A DNA stretch of 64,000 nt from Theocolax elegans (Eukaryota > Arthropoda > Insecta > Hymenoptera > Cerocephalidae). Below are positions 11,297-21,420 of this stretch, piece after piece. Under the pieces are notes generated by a model. The model did not search any database, was not told where the DNA came from, and saw only the letters and a program-made list of their open reading frames with translations. The position numbers and the translations under genes are program-made. Location of the stretch: NCBI GenBank assembly GCA_026168455.1, contig CM047428.1:38872546-38936545 (forward strand), given 5' to 3'. Numbering within the stretch: position 1 is the stretch's first letter; each line of letters begins with the position of its first letter.

Positions 11297-12146
11297 ACAT
11301 TTATTTTATAATTAATAAAAAATGTATAAAAAATCGATCATATATATATTACTTATTACTTTTAATTTTATTCATTTTACTTAATGAAACTATGAGAAAG
11401 AAACACAATAACAAAGTCATTAACTCATTTAACAGTTGAGAAACAATATACCATAAATTTAAAAAAAGAGCTCTTTTATTTGTATTAATAATTATTAACA
11501 TTTTAATTTTTACATTGCATGAAGTTTTTTTAATTTAAGTAATATAATAATTATGTTTTAACAACTTTAACTTGACTACTTTTATTAACACTTTTATTAA
11601 TAAATCCATAGAAAGCTATTTATCTGATCGCTCTTTACAAAACAAGCATTTTTTGTACCTATCAGGTTATATACATTTAGATCTAAAAAATGTAATTACA
11701 TTAAAACGCACAAATAAAACAATTATTATCCGTTAAATATACCATATGTATGAAGTTTTAATGACATCACAACTTCTCTTAATTAGTGACTAATTTCTTT
11801 CTATCACATATCATGTACTAAAGTTACAATATTATAACATTTAAATAAAATAAAAAACAAATCTATTTAAGAGGATTCATATATACGTTAAATTTTAAAA
11901 ACATATAATATATGAATTAATTTTTATAATTAGCTTAAATGATTTTAAAACATGTATTAAATAATAAATTAAAAACATGTAAAGTGTAAAGTACTCGTAA
12001 TTATAATAATTACTTAATCTTTTTAATTTTTTTATAATTTAAACTGAGCCTACCCCTTTAAGCCTGTTATTAAACAAGTGATCGCTTAAAGTAGAAAAAG
12101 AAACTACAAATATTAGTGTAACATCTTATTTTTGAAACAATTGAAT
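11297..12146. other. Harbinger internal non-coding spacer
   Basis: Very AT-rich sequence lies between the convergent transposase and Myb-like genes. I see no ORF, RNA gene or repeat array in it; it would contain the 3' ends of both transcripts. Confidence 0.6.
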
Positions 12147-13940
12147 TTAATCTTTCATAATAGTTAACTTCTGCTCTCTGTAATTTTCGGTATCTAGTCG
12201 TTTTAAGCGTTTAATTTCTAATGATTCTTCTAAATATATTGCTTTTTGTGCTTCTAGCGTTGATTTTGGACGTTCTACAAAAATATAATTAAAATTAGAT
12301 AAAAAGGTATTGATTAGATTGTTTTATTATTAATTATAAATATATCCTTACTTGTCGAGCTACTTCCTGCTTTATTAATATCTAAATTTCCTAATGGCAA
12401 ATTAGATCCAGCCACGGACAGTGGTTTTATCCACGGTTTCTTATGAAACAGTTCATCAAGTTCCTAAATTAAATAAATATTTTTTTATAAATTATGATAA
12501 AATATGCATGTTTTAAAATAAAATAAATGCTAAAATTACTTCAAAATAGTTACATGTCTTCTTATCATTTCCGCTTTGAGCGTTATGATCTTTCACATTT
12601 TTGTATGTTCTCTTTAGGGAATCCATTTTTGAAGAACATTGACTGATACTGATGTTGTACCCTTTAGACATCATACTCTCTCTAATTTTACTCCACAATT
12701 TTTTGCAAGTTATTTTACCTTCACTATAAGCAGCATCGTTATCATTGTATAATTTAATTAAAAGAAGTGTCTCTGCTTCAGTCCAAACATAACGACCAGT
12801 CTCTTAAAAATATATAACATTATATTATTTAATATAAATTAAATAATAGTATATTAATTATTTGTATACTTACGTTTACTACTACATTCATCCTCTTCAA
12901 TGTCATCGCTCTCATATGTTTCAATAAACTTTTGCAATGGATCAGTGCCTTGTTCATTAATATTATCAATTTTTTCAACGTGAGTTGATAAACAATTTAA
13001 TCTTTGTGTATCTAAAGTCACCTTGTGATTCTCTAATAATTCTGTCGCAAACAGCATATCTGTAACAAAATTGTCATTTATTAAAAAATATATATAAATG
13101 TGTGCATAATTATTTTAAAAATCTACCGTTCTGTGCACGGTTGAAAGTTTCCAGATCAACAAACAAAGTAAAGCTTTCCATAGTTGAAGGTTCTATCAGC
13201 GTCAACTCATATACTCCATCTCTTTCAGCATTTGACACTTTATCGGTATACTTATCAAAAACATTTTTATTAGCACCAGATGAAGTCTGTTGTGTGACAT
13301 TAGATGAACTGGACGAACCCGATAAGTGCTTATTTAATAAATTACTAGCATATGATAAATCTGTAATTAAAAATATATTAATTTGTGTACTTATTTATTT
13401 GTAACATCATATGTTTAAAAATATATATACTTTCAAATACTGTACCTTTTAAAGCTTGATCATGTTCTGCAGCAGAAACCTTCAAACAGTGAATTTTATC
13501 TGATTCATCCATTAACTTCAGTTCAACAAAATTATTTGTTTGCCCTACTTTTAAAGGATTTGTTTCATCCCTAACTTTCTTCAAATCGTTTATCATTTTT
13601 AGTTGATAGCTTGGATCTATAATTAAAAAACATAGTTTGTTATGAATTACATATATATTAAAAAAAAATTAGTTGACTTGGGTATAACTAAACAATTGTC
13701 TATTAAGTAGATCTACATACAATTGTGTGTATACATACATATGTATGTACATGTATATACTAATATACATATGTACATACAATATTAGAAGAAGATTTCA
13801 TTTACAACTACAAATTGTTAAATTATGTACTTACCATTGGTTATTTTTTTTACGTCTTTAGCATTTATGAAAACCTTGAATTTTTTCTTCGTTTGTGGAT
13901 CGACTAAAGTTATTTGACGTTTATTTATTGAACTATTCAT
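12147..13940 (-). CDS. Harbinger Myb/SANT-like DNA-binding protein, 7 exons
   Basis: The second Harbinger gene, which in this superfamily binds the element ends and escorts the transposase to the nucleus. Seven exons can be assembled with GT-AG borders: 13940-13835, 13616-13446, 13360-13127, 13059-12874, 12802-12540, 12463-12352 and 12274-12147. They total 1200 nt, giving 399 residues with an ATG start (MNSSINKRQI) and TAA stop and no internal stop. Exon 5 (residues about 233-320) is a trihelix/SANT-like domain: YVWTEAETLLLIKLY, QCSSKMDSLKRTYKNVKD, and CNYFE running into ELDELF across the splice. The C-terminus is a charged helix (EESLEIKRLKRLD). Its intactness contrasts with the ruined transposase alongside. 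Confidence 0.88.
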
Positions 13941-14018
13941 GATGATTATAATATTAAAAAATTAAGATTTGGAATACAAAAAACCGCGACCAAGGCCCTA
14001 AAGGTTAAACTGTTTGTT

Positions 14019-14169
14019 TTGATGTGCGGAACAAAAGACCAGTAGTCAAAGACCGTCACTGACAGTTTTAGGACGTTTACTCACAGTTTCAGGACATACA
14101 ATGACAATACTGAAATTACCGCTGTTGCCAAATTTACTTACTGTTTCCTATATCGGAACATACCCTCAA
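14019..14169 (-). repeat. Harbinger right terminal inverted repeat
   Basis: Inverted counterpart of 9285-9435, ending GGAACATACCCTCAA. The Gypsy-1 gag frame resumes at the next base. Confidence 0.9.
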
Positions 14170-14568
14170 ACAGATTTGTCCCTAACGCAATCGGAAAGAG
14201 AATGTATCCCCAATATCGCTATAGATATAGCTCCAGCAAGATGTAGTAAAGCAAGACGAATGCTTTATATTCAATTGCCAATCGGTCAATCAAGAGGACA
14301 ATACCGAAATCCAATCTCTATAAGTAATGAGAATTTGTTATAATTACCGGAAACGGAATACGGATCGGAAATGCAATCGGCTGTAAGAGAAAACGGCAAC
14401 GCGGTAGAAAATATGAAGCGATTAAATAACGAAAATTTAAGAATAAACAGCGCAGATAATCGTTCTCAAGCCCAATCTACAGCATATAGATTGAGTCCAG
14501 CGTCACCAGTATGCAATAATTCGATGATGGAATTAATGCATACGATACCAAGCTTAACGACGATACAG
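14170..14568 (+). pseudogene. gag: Gypsy-1 gag, second fragment
   Basis: Continues Gag after the Harbinger insertion: DLSLTQSER, GQSRGQYRNPIS and AQSTAYRLSPAS match the corresponding Gypsy-2 Gag segments in the same order. One stop (TAA at about 14341) breaks the frame. It ends at the TTAA (14569-14572) that marks the next insertion, and the frame continues in phase after the TTAA at 34391-34394. Confidence 0.85.
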
Positions 14569-14943
14569 TTAAGGGGTCAAGCCTGGGTTAAGTGTTTAAA
14601 ATAAATAAACAATTATTATTAGAATAAATTTTTTTTTTTAATTCTTCTTACAAATTTATTTTTTTACATAATATATATACATTATACTTTATAGTTATCA
14701 CTATAAAAAATGTTTATTATGCATTTTTAATCCTGGTTATTAAACTTATAATGATATTAAAAAATTGATCAATTTTTGCAGTTGCCGCAGGATATTGAAT
14801 CATACTGAATGCATCTTTTAATGTCTAATAAGTCTTAAAATGTTCATGGAACATATGTTTATTACCGACTTATGTTTTTCTTTTTCTGAAAAAAAATTAA
14901 TAACAATGTATTAAATATAAATTTGATAATAATAAGAAAAATA

Positions 14944-14979
14944 GTGAATGTTATGTACGTATACGTACATAACATTCAC
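14944..14979. repeat. 36-bp perfect palindrome
   Basis: Two 18-nt arms, GTGAATGTTATGTACGTA and its exact complement, meet with no spacer. It lies in the non-coding left half of transposon A. Confidence 0.95.
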
Positions 14980-15541
14980 CTAAAACTTATCTTTTTGAAA
15001 ATTGGGCAACATAAGTCCATAGAAATATATATTTTAAAATTTTTCACAAAATTTCAAAGTGATTTATCAACCTGGCTCTGAAATATCCTGCGGCAAGTAA
15101 ACTAAAATGATAAAAAAACCATTAATGAGATAAATGCATTTAAAATTTCACTTATTAGATTTAAAGTTTTATTTATTTTATATTTTTAATACCGTATTCT
15201 TCAGGTATCATACAATTTATATATATATAATTCTTAATAATATATATATTTAATAGGTTTATAATGACTTTTTTCTGGTTTTATTAATATAATACTCAGT
15301 ATATTTTTTTAATATACATGTATTATCTAAAATAACAGAAAATCAACTTCAAGAATCAGTTTCTTTATAAAAAGAGTTCTTTATAATCATTAATGCATGA
15401 TTATATGGATTTTAAAAAATATTTTGATAAAAAATCATATACTATATTATATGATTATAATTTTTATTATAAGCATTAAATTTAATTAAAAATATGTAAA
15501 GAATGCAGTAAAAACAAATACTGTTTGACAGTTGTGTACAA

Positions 15542-15543
<2 letters not shown>

Positions 15544-15605
<62 letters not shown>
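15544..15605 (+). repeat. (TC)n microsatellite
   Basis: About 31 uninterrupted TC units inside transposon A. Length may be unreliable in an assembly. Confidence 0.95.
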
Positions 15606-15608
<3 letters not shown>

Positions 15609-16074
15609 TGACAAGTCTTCCATAAGATTATTGATTTTTCGGATACTTGTCACGTGATAGAGAAAGAAAGAGGCATATATAGTGTTACGGCTGTTAATGG
15701 AAGTGTGCATCAGCCACACGTTTGTAGTTCAGTTTTGAGCTATTATAATATATCAAGTAGAATTATATATTATATTATATAGTATCTAAATAAAATAAGT
15801 AAAAGAAACAAGTGGTTTATAAAACTGCATGAACAAATTATATCAGATAAGTATTTGCATAACCTTAAATTTATATTTTGTTTATGTCAAGAAATTGATT
15901 CTTTGTTTCTCCATTTCAGCATAGCCAATGTGTCAACACTTAGATATACATTATTTGCAGTATACAGATAAAATTATATCAACAAGTGTTTTCTTATGTT
16001 CAGTGTATTTGTGCTTAGTGTGATATTATGTGGTTGAAGTTATTTTATGTGTATTTGTGAAAGTGTTACAAACC

Positions 16075-16962
16075 TCAATATGTTCCAGTGGAATAAAAAT
16101 CATCTTTTCCATAAGGTTTGACATCGCACAAAGCTTTATAAACTTTGGAGTCTCCATCTCCAATATAATTAGCATATTTTATGCCATTATCTATGAACCA
16201 TTCTCTATATTCTTCTGTGTCTTCTTCTGGTCGCAATTCACACATGCTCTGCAAATAGATTGCTTTGGAGAAACGTCAATTCCTTTTCCATTCTCATGCA
16301 GTATCAAACTTGAAACACCTTGAAGAGAATTGAATCCTCGCTTCCTCCAAGAACCATCACCTGATACACTTATATGGCAATTCTGACTCGTTGAATCATA
16401 TATTTGCTCAAGAGCTGCTTTCATAGACTCTTTACCAACTTCTTTACAAACATTTTCTATCTGTATTAATAATGTCATAATTACTGTGAGAAACTATGGA
16501 CTCGGCAAATCCATATTTCCACAAAAAGTAACTAAACCAGCATGCCCATGACCAAGAGTTCTCATTGTGTACACGCCAATTTGTTTCATAAGCATTACTT
16601 TCTTTTCCAACTTTTCTGCTCGAATCAATAACAAATACCTTATAACAGTTTGTACATGTTATTGTTATTTTACTTCCCAAACCTCTCACATCAACTTCAG
16701 AAAATTTAACTGTACCATGACAATCTGACAAACTAAAAATTCTTCTAATATTGGGAAAAGTAGTGATATATCTATAATTCTATTTTGTGTGCTACTTTCT
16801 TCAATGGTATCAGTTTTTAACTTTTTACTTGATCTGGATTGTAGCTTTGGTGTTGTGAATTCCATTGATGTTGATGGAAGTGCATCGTAGTTGGTTCTTA
16901 CTGATGTTGATAATTTGTGTATGAGCAGATGTACCTGGTATTCTATTCCTTGAGTCTGGCAT
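16075..16962 (-). pseudogene. transposase of element A, truncated
   Basis: Starts MPDSRNR at 16962. Pieces follow in order: a Cys-pair region (GLGSKITITCTNC), a linker with WACWFSYFLWKYG, then SGDGSWRKRGFNSLQG (about 16375-16330) and, in another frame, YIGDGDSKVYKAL (about 16160-16120), which are the DDE-type catalytic neighbourhoods of this family. Several frameshifts separate them and the C-terminal half is missing after about 16075, since element D shows a longer protein. It would have cut and pasted the element at TTAA. Confidence 0.65.
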
Positions 16963-17496
16963 TTTTTTACTGCTCTTTTTTAGTATAAATTTATAATTAA
17001 TTTTCTAAAATATACTTTTAATTTAAATTCCTCCGAGTATTTACTAAAATAATGTAAATAATTTATCAATGCAGACAATATTTACTTCAAATAGAACTGT
17101 ACGTATTTGTGCAGTATATTAGAGTAAAAGGAATCATTTATTTATTAACTGTTAAATTTGATTCGTATGGTAAAGTAGATTTCTACTTTACCAAACTCTA
17201 CGCTTGATAGTTGCTTCGTTTAATATACTTGTACGTAAACCTCGCAATTATTATTTTAGTTAAATTAAAATAAAATTTATTTTTTGCAAAAATAATTTTA
17301 GAGAAAAAATGTCCATTAATGCTTATTTTATTCAATTATAACTTGCGAAAAAAATTTTTTTTTTCAAATTTTGGAATAATGTTTTATATAAAAAATACTT
17401 TTAAAAAAGTTAATGAAAAAAAAATCGATTTTATGAGCAGTTAACCCAGGCTTGACCCCTTAAGGGGATGCCGTACCTGAATTAAATCCTACTATG

Positions 17497-17880
17497 CCGA
17501 CACCTGTATATTACACGCACTATTTCTCCTATTACTATTATCTAATACAATGACAACCTATAAACGCAGTGGAGGCAAATTTGTAATACATATATTAAAT
17601 AAATTATAAGTACAAAAGTTTGAATTGTGCTAAAATGTGCATATAATTTGAAAAATACGATCTCAAACATAACCTCTCTTTATAGTTAACAGGCAACAAC
17701 GATTTAATTGAATTTTGTAAAAACTGGATAGATTTCTAACAAATACAGTGCAGACGCACAATTTCACGATATTGATAAATGTTGGAACACTAAAAAAAAC
17801 AGTCAAAAGTGCACGTCGAAGAAATAAATTGAAAAATACGACTGATACAAAGACGTTGGGAAGCTGGTACTAGATATCCC
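17497..17880 (+). repeat. element B internal repeat, left copy
   Basis: Direct, diverged copy of 31025-31380 on the other side of Gypsy-2. Shared landmarks are ACATAACCTCTCTTT, CAACGATTTAATT and TTCACGATATTG in the same order. Confidence 0.7.
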
Positions 17881-18694
17881 CGTTGAAAAGAACCACGTAG
17901 TAAACCCGGGTAAAACCGCGTGGTTCGTCGTGGTTACCACGTGGTATGGATGTAAATATGATTTTAGAATAATAGTGTAATGGATGCAAATTCGAACAAC
18001 TTACAGGATTGCAATAAAAAATTAGATATTTAATACCGTATCATTCAAATAAGTAAGGTCAAAAAGTTTACAAGGTGTGGTTACAACCAGTAGTGATTTT
18101 ACCAGGGTTGGAATTAAATTATATATTTTAATTAAATTATATAATTAGCAACAACAAAATATATAAAGCCATAAAGTTTAATTAAATTACACTTTTATTC
18201 TTAACGTAAAAGATTTAGCCAACCCAGATAAGGGTAAACCTCGTAGTAAAACCACGTGGTAAAACCACGTGGTATGAAACCACGTGGTAAGTGTAAAAAT
18301 TGTTTTAGCAGGCAATTGTAAAAAATACGAAATTGGACTACTCATAGGATTGTAATTATTGTTTTATGTTATTGTTAATTATATAATTTAATTAAAATCT
18401 TACAATATTTAAATAAATAATTTAATTACAACCCAGGTAACATCACGTTGTAACCACTACCTTAGTTTTACTACGTGGTTTACTACGCAGTTTTACCACG
18501 TAAAGGTTTTGACCTTACTTATTTCAATGATACGGTTAAATATATAATTCTTTATTGCAATCCTGTAAGTTGTTCGAATTTGCATCCATTGCACTATTAT
18601 TCTAAAATCATATTTACACCCATACTACGTGGTAACCACGACCAACCACGCGGTAAACCACGTGGTAAAACCACGTGGTTCTTTTCAACAGGGA
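17876..18694. repeat. fold-back repeat with CACGTG palindromes
   Basis: Three diverged units share CCACGTGGT clusters followed by an AT-rich body ending in CAGGATTGCAAT. Units one (17876-18115) and two (about 18230-18370) are direct, unit three (about 18430-18694) is inverted. Outer edges read CCCCGTTGAAAAGAACCACG and, on the other strand, CCCTGTTGAAAAGAACCACG. The structure can fold on itself and resembles a fold-back or MITE-type element inside B. No ORF is present. Confidence 0.75.
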
Positions 18695-18803
18695 TTTGTG
18701 ATGGAAATAAATGTAGATTGCAATTACAAGCATCAACAAACAAAGTAGAGGCAACATTTTACATTATCTTAGAATCATTTTTCAGTAAAAACTAGAGGAA
18801 TAC

Positions 18804-20413
18804 TGTGACAATGCAAATAATGCATGTCATTTAAAGCGACAAATAGCTATATCTTACCTTCCCTGTACGAGCACACACACATATACAAGCCTAACCGAAC
18901 CTATATTTCCCTAATTTCCCTAAGAGTCTATATAAAAAGTACAATACCCTCCCAATAGCCGAGCTCCTTAACACTATAACAATTCACCGAGCCCACTAAC
19001 AAGCGTACACAGGGGAGCAGCTGAGCAGGACACAGAAGGAGTTCACAGCAATATAGAGTACTCTTGAAGTAAACTAAACATAAGCCTTGACGAAGAGCCA
19101 GCCAAGTGAAGCAGCATGCTGAGGTGTTGACAGCGAGCCCCAAAATCCTCAGTTCAGTAGCAGCGTACCCAGCAAGCCAAGGAAGCCTGAGCCAGAAGAA
19201 TAAGCCAGTAAATCCAGGAAGTCCGTTGGCCAGCAATTATCCAGGAAACCTGTAAGCACCAGCTAATGTAGTAATGTTCACTATAAGGGAGCAGATGGGA
19301 GCACACACTTACTTAAATAAGTGTGTATAGGAGAGGACTTGTGAAGAGGTTAGGTGAGCATTATAAGTGCTCACACACACACACAGATAAATAATAAAGC
19401 AGCAAGCCGTCCTCCAAGTGGATATTTACCTGGATATTGCCGTGTGTCCGTCCAAGCAGCCGAGCCCGCCGTTGCACCTGTCAAGCCGTGCGCCTCCAGA
19501 AGAGCGAGAGAGAAAGAGATATCGGACGCGGCAACGCATGAGCCCGTATCGACGTGCCGCGGATATGCACCTCCCGCAGCCCTGTAACCACCGAGATTAT
19601 TAGCCGACGGGAGAACAATAAGGAACGAATTTATAATTACCTGGCAAGCAGCTTACGTCGTCGTCAACGGCACCATTGTTGTTGCGGGAACGGACGAGGT
19701 GTACACTTCGAGACGATGCGGCGGCCATGTTACTCAAGCCGCACTCGAGTAAGGCCGCGTACGCACCGCAAGTGGGCCGTCGCGACGCATGCGCGCACAC
19801 GGGCAATGCGTCGACCACGCCGAGGAGAGGAGAGCTCTTCCGATCGCCGTAGCGCCACGACGTCCGATCAGGTGTGCGAACCCCAGTGTGTGTAGCGAGT
19901 GCGCAAATTTATTTAGCGAAGTTAAACGAGAGCAGCATCGCAGCAAAGGTTGGTGAATACTCTCGTGCCTCCTTTATTCCGTTTTTGTGCAATTCCCGTG
20001 CTTCCGTACTGTGTGTGTGCGAGTTACCGCGTTTCCCCCTTCTCCCCCCTTTTCTTTATTTCGAGCAGCTTCCGACCCGCGATCGCGTATCGCAGCCGCG
20101 CCGTCGGTCGACATTAAACTCGTTGCGGACGAGTATCACCGATTCAGCTAACGATTCGGAGTTAGTTAAATTATAATTTTCACCCGTGCAATTAGCAGTG
20201 AGCCGCATTTCGCCTTCATACATTCGCCCCCCCCCCTGAGCCGATCGCAGCCGAGCTTGAGCCCGCGTAACGGACGAGACTGGCACCCGTGATAATTACT
20301 TCGTAAGCAGATATTTATAGAATCGCATCGGATAATAAATTAAGTTAATTTATATATTCCTTATTTTTATTATCCCCGATCACCTGCACCCTAATCCCCA
20401 GTGCAGCGTGACA
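18804..20413 (+). repeat. Gypsy-2 5' LTR
   Basis: Starts TGTGACAATG, ends GCAGCGTGACA. U3 opens with a hairpin (ATGCA-AATAA-TGCAT). A (CA)n-rich tract and polyadenylation-like AATAATAAA lie near 19375-19400, followed by GC-rich sequence up to 20110. U5 ends with CTGCA...TGCAG then CGTGACA. Open frames inside it are incidental and repeated exactly in the 3' LTR. Confidence 0.95.
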
Positions 20414-20414
20414 T

Positions 20415-20428
20415 TGGCGCCCAACGTG
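20415..20428 (+). promoter_or_regulatory. Gypsy-2 primer binding site, tRNA-Lys type
   Basis: TGGCGCCCAACGTG lies one base after the LTR and is complementary to the 3' end of insect tRNA-Lys(CUU). Confidence 0.9.
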
Positions 20429-21420
20429 TTAATTTTTATTTTGGGATTAAAATTGTGAGCATCTAGCGAGACGCAGAGCAGCCATTTTTCCTTCTCGTTC
20501 GTCGTGCGCACACACACGCGAGGTGGCGAAGCACGGCCATTTTTCTTTATACGACCACGTGTTGTGGAAATTAAAATTAATTATATTTCGAGCAGCTAAT
20601 AAGTTAATTTTCTGAAGCTTAATAATTTTCTGTTGCGAAAATTTTTCTTTTTATTATTAATAACTGATATTATCGAAAATTTATTTTTTATTACATAATA
20701 ATAACGCATGTATATATGAAGCATACGTATATACAAATAGTATATACAAATTTATTTACATAATTTGCTATTAATTTGCATTTGCTTTATTTTTGCTTGA
20801 ACGCTTATATATTTATTGATTTGCTTATCATCCCTACATATTGAAATTCGCCATTGGTTGCATTTTTATTTTTTTTTAACATTAACAATTATATATAGCA
20901 GAGCACGATATTTCCCCCTCCTACGCACATTCTTTGGGTAATTTATAGCTTTCTCCCTTAACCAAGCTACATATATTATTTTTTTTTCTTATTATAAAAC
21001 ACATACTAGCAGCGAATAATTTTTTTTTTTGTTACGCCATTGCATTCCCTAACCAATTTAACAGCTTATTATTTTTTTTTCCCTTAGCGCATGTTTTAAA
21101 AATTATAACTTCAATAATTTCTAGACGCACCGTGCAAAACTATTATTTATTTTTTCCCCTGATTGCCGTAGCTTAAATAATTAATTTGTTTTAATTATTC
21201 CCCTAGTAATAATATTGAGATTTGCACTAACGGAGCAAACAAATTTATTGTTTTATTGCTTAAGCTAATAATTATTCGTTTGGAAGCTTGCATTAAATTT
21301 TTTTTTTGCTTTCCCTAATTAATTATAAATTAAAATTAATTTAACAGATAAACATTGAGCTATTAGATTGTTGAGCAAGAGCTATTAATTAAGCAAATAT
21401 TTTCCTGAGAACTATTTAAA
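20429..21420 (+). other. Gypsy-2 untranslated leader
   Basis: About 990 bp, GC-richer for 150 bp then very AT-rich with many T tracts. It should contain the packaging signal. No ORF is supported. Confidence 0.75.

Larger units (their letters stand above)
9285..14169 (+). mobile_element. PIF/Harbinger DNA transposon
   Basis: A 4.9-kb element is delimited by about 150-bp terminal inverted repeats (left 9285-9435, right 14019-14169) beginning TTGAGGGTATGTTCC that are nearly identical. It carries the two genes typical of Harbinger: a DDE transposase (here truncated and tandemly duplicated, + strand) and a Myb/SANT-like DNA-binding protein (- strand, intact). It splits the Gypsy-1 gag frame. I cannot identify a clean 3-bp target duplication; flanks read ATA and ACA. 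Confidence 0.9.
14573..17459 (-). mobile_element. TTAA-flanked DNA transposon A (Kolobok-like)
   Basis: A 2.9-kb element lies between TTAA at 14569-14572 and 17460-17463. Its 19-bp terminal inverted repeats, GGGGTCAAGCCTGGGTTAA, match perfectly. It holds a decayed transposase on the - strand related to that of element D at 44127-46870. TTAA target sites are known for piggyBac and Kolobok; the transposase motifs (SGDGSWRKRGF, YIGDGDSK) resemble the Mutator-like transposase domain family rather than piggyBac, which favours Kolobok. The right TTAA doubles as the left TTAA of element B. Confidence 0.85.

Noticed and set aside
15486..15719. Open frame with a long Arg-Glu run
   Set aside because: The run is the (TC)n microsatellite translated on the - strand.
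14573..17459. Element A considered as piggyBac because of TTAA
   Set aside because: The encoded motifs (GDGSWRKRGF, YIGDGDSK) are of the Mutator-domain type and no piggyBac DDE pattern is visible; TTAA is shared with Kolobok.
19354..20286. Several open frames of 60-113 codons inside the Gypsy-2 LTR, repeated at 29431-30253
   Set aside because: They occur identically in both LTRs, overlap on both strands, and have low-complexity or Arg-rich translations from GC-rich U3/R sequence; nothing supports them as genes.
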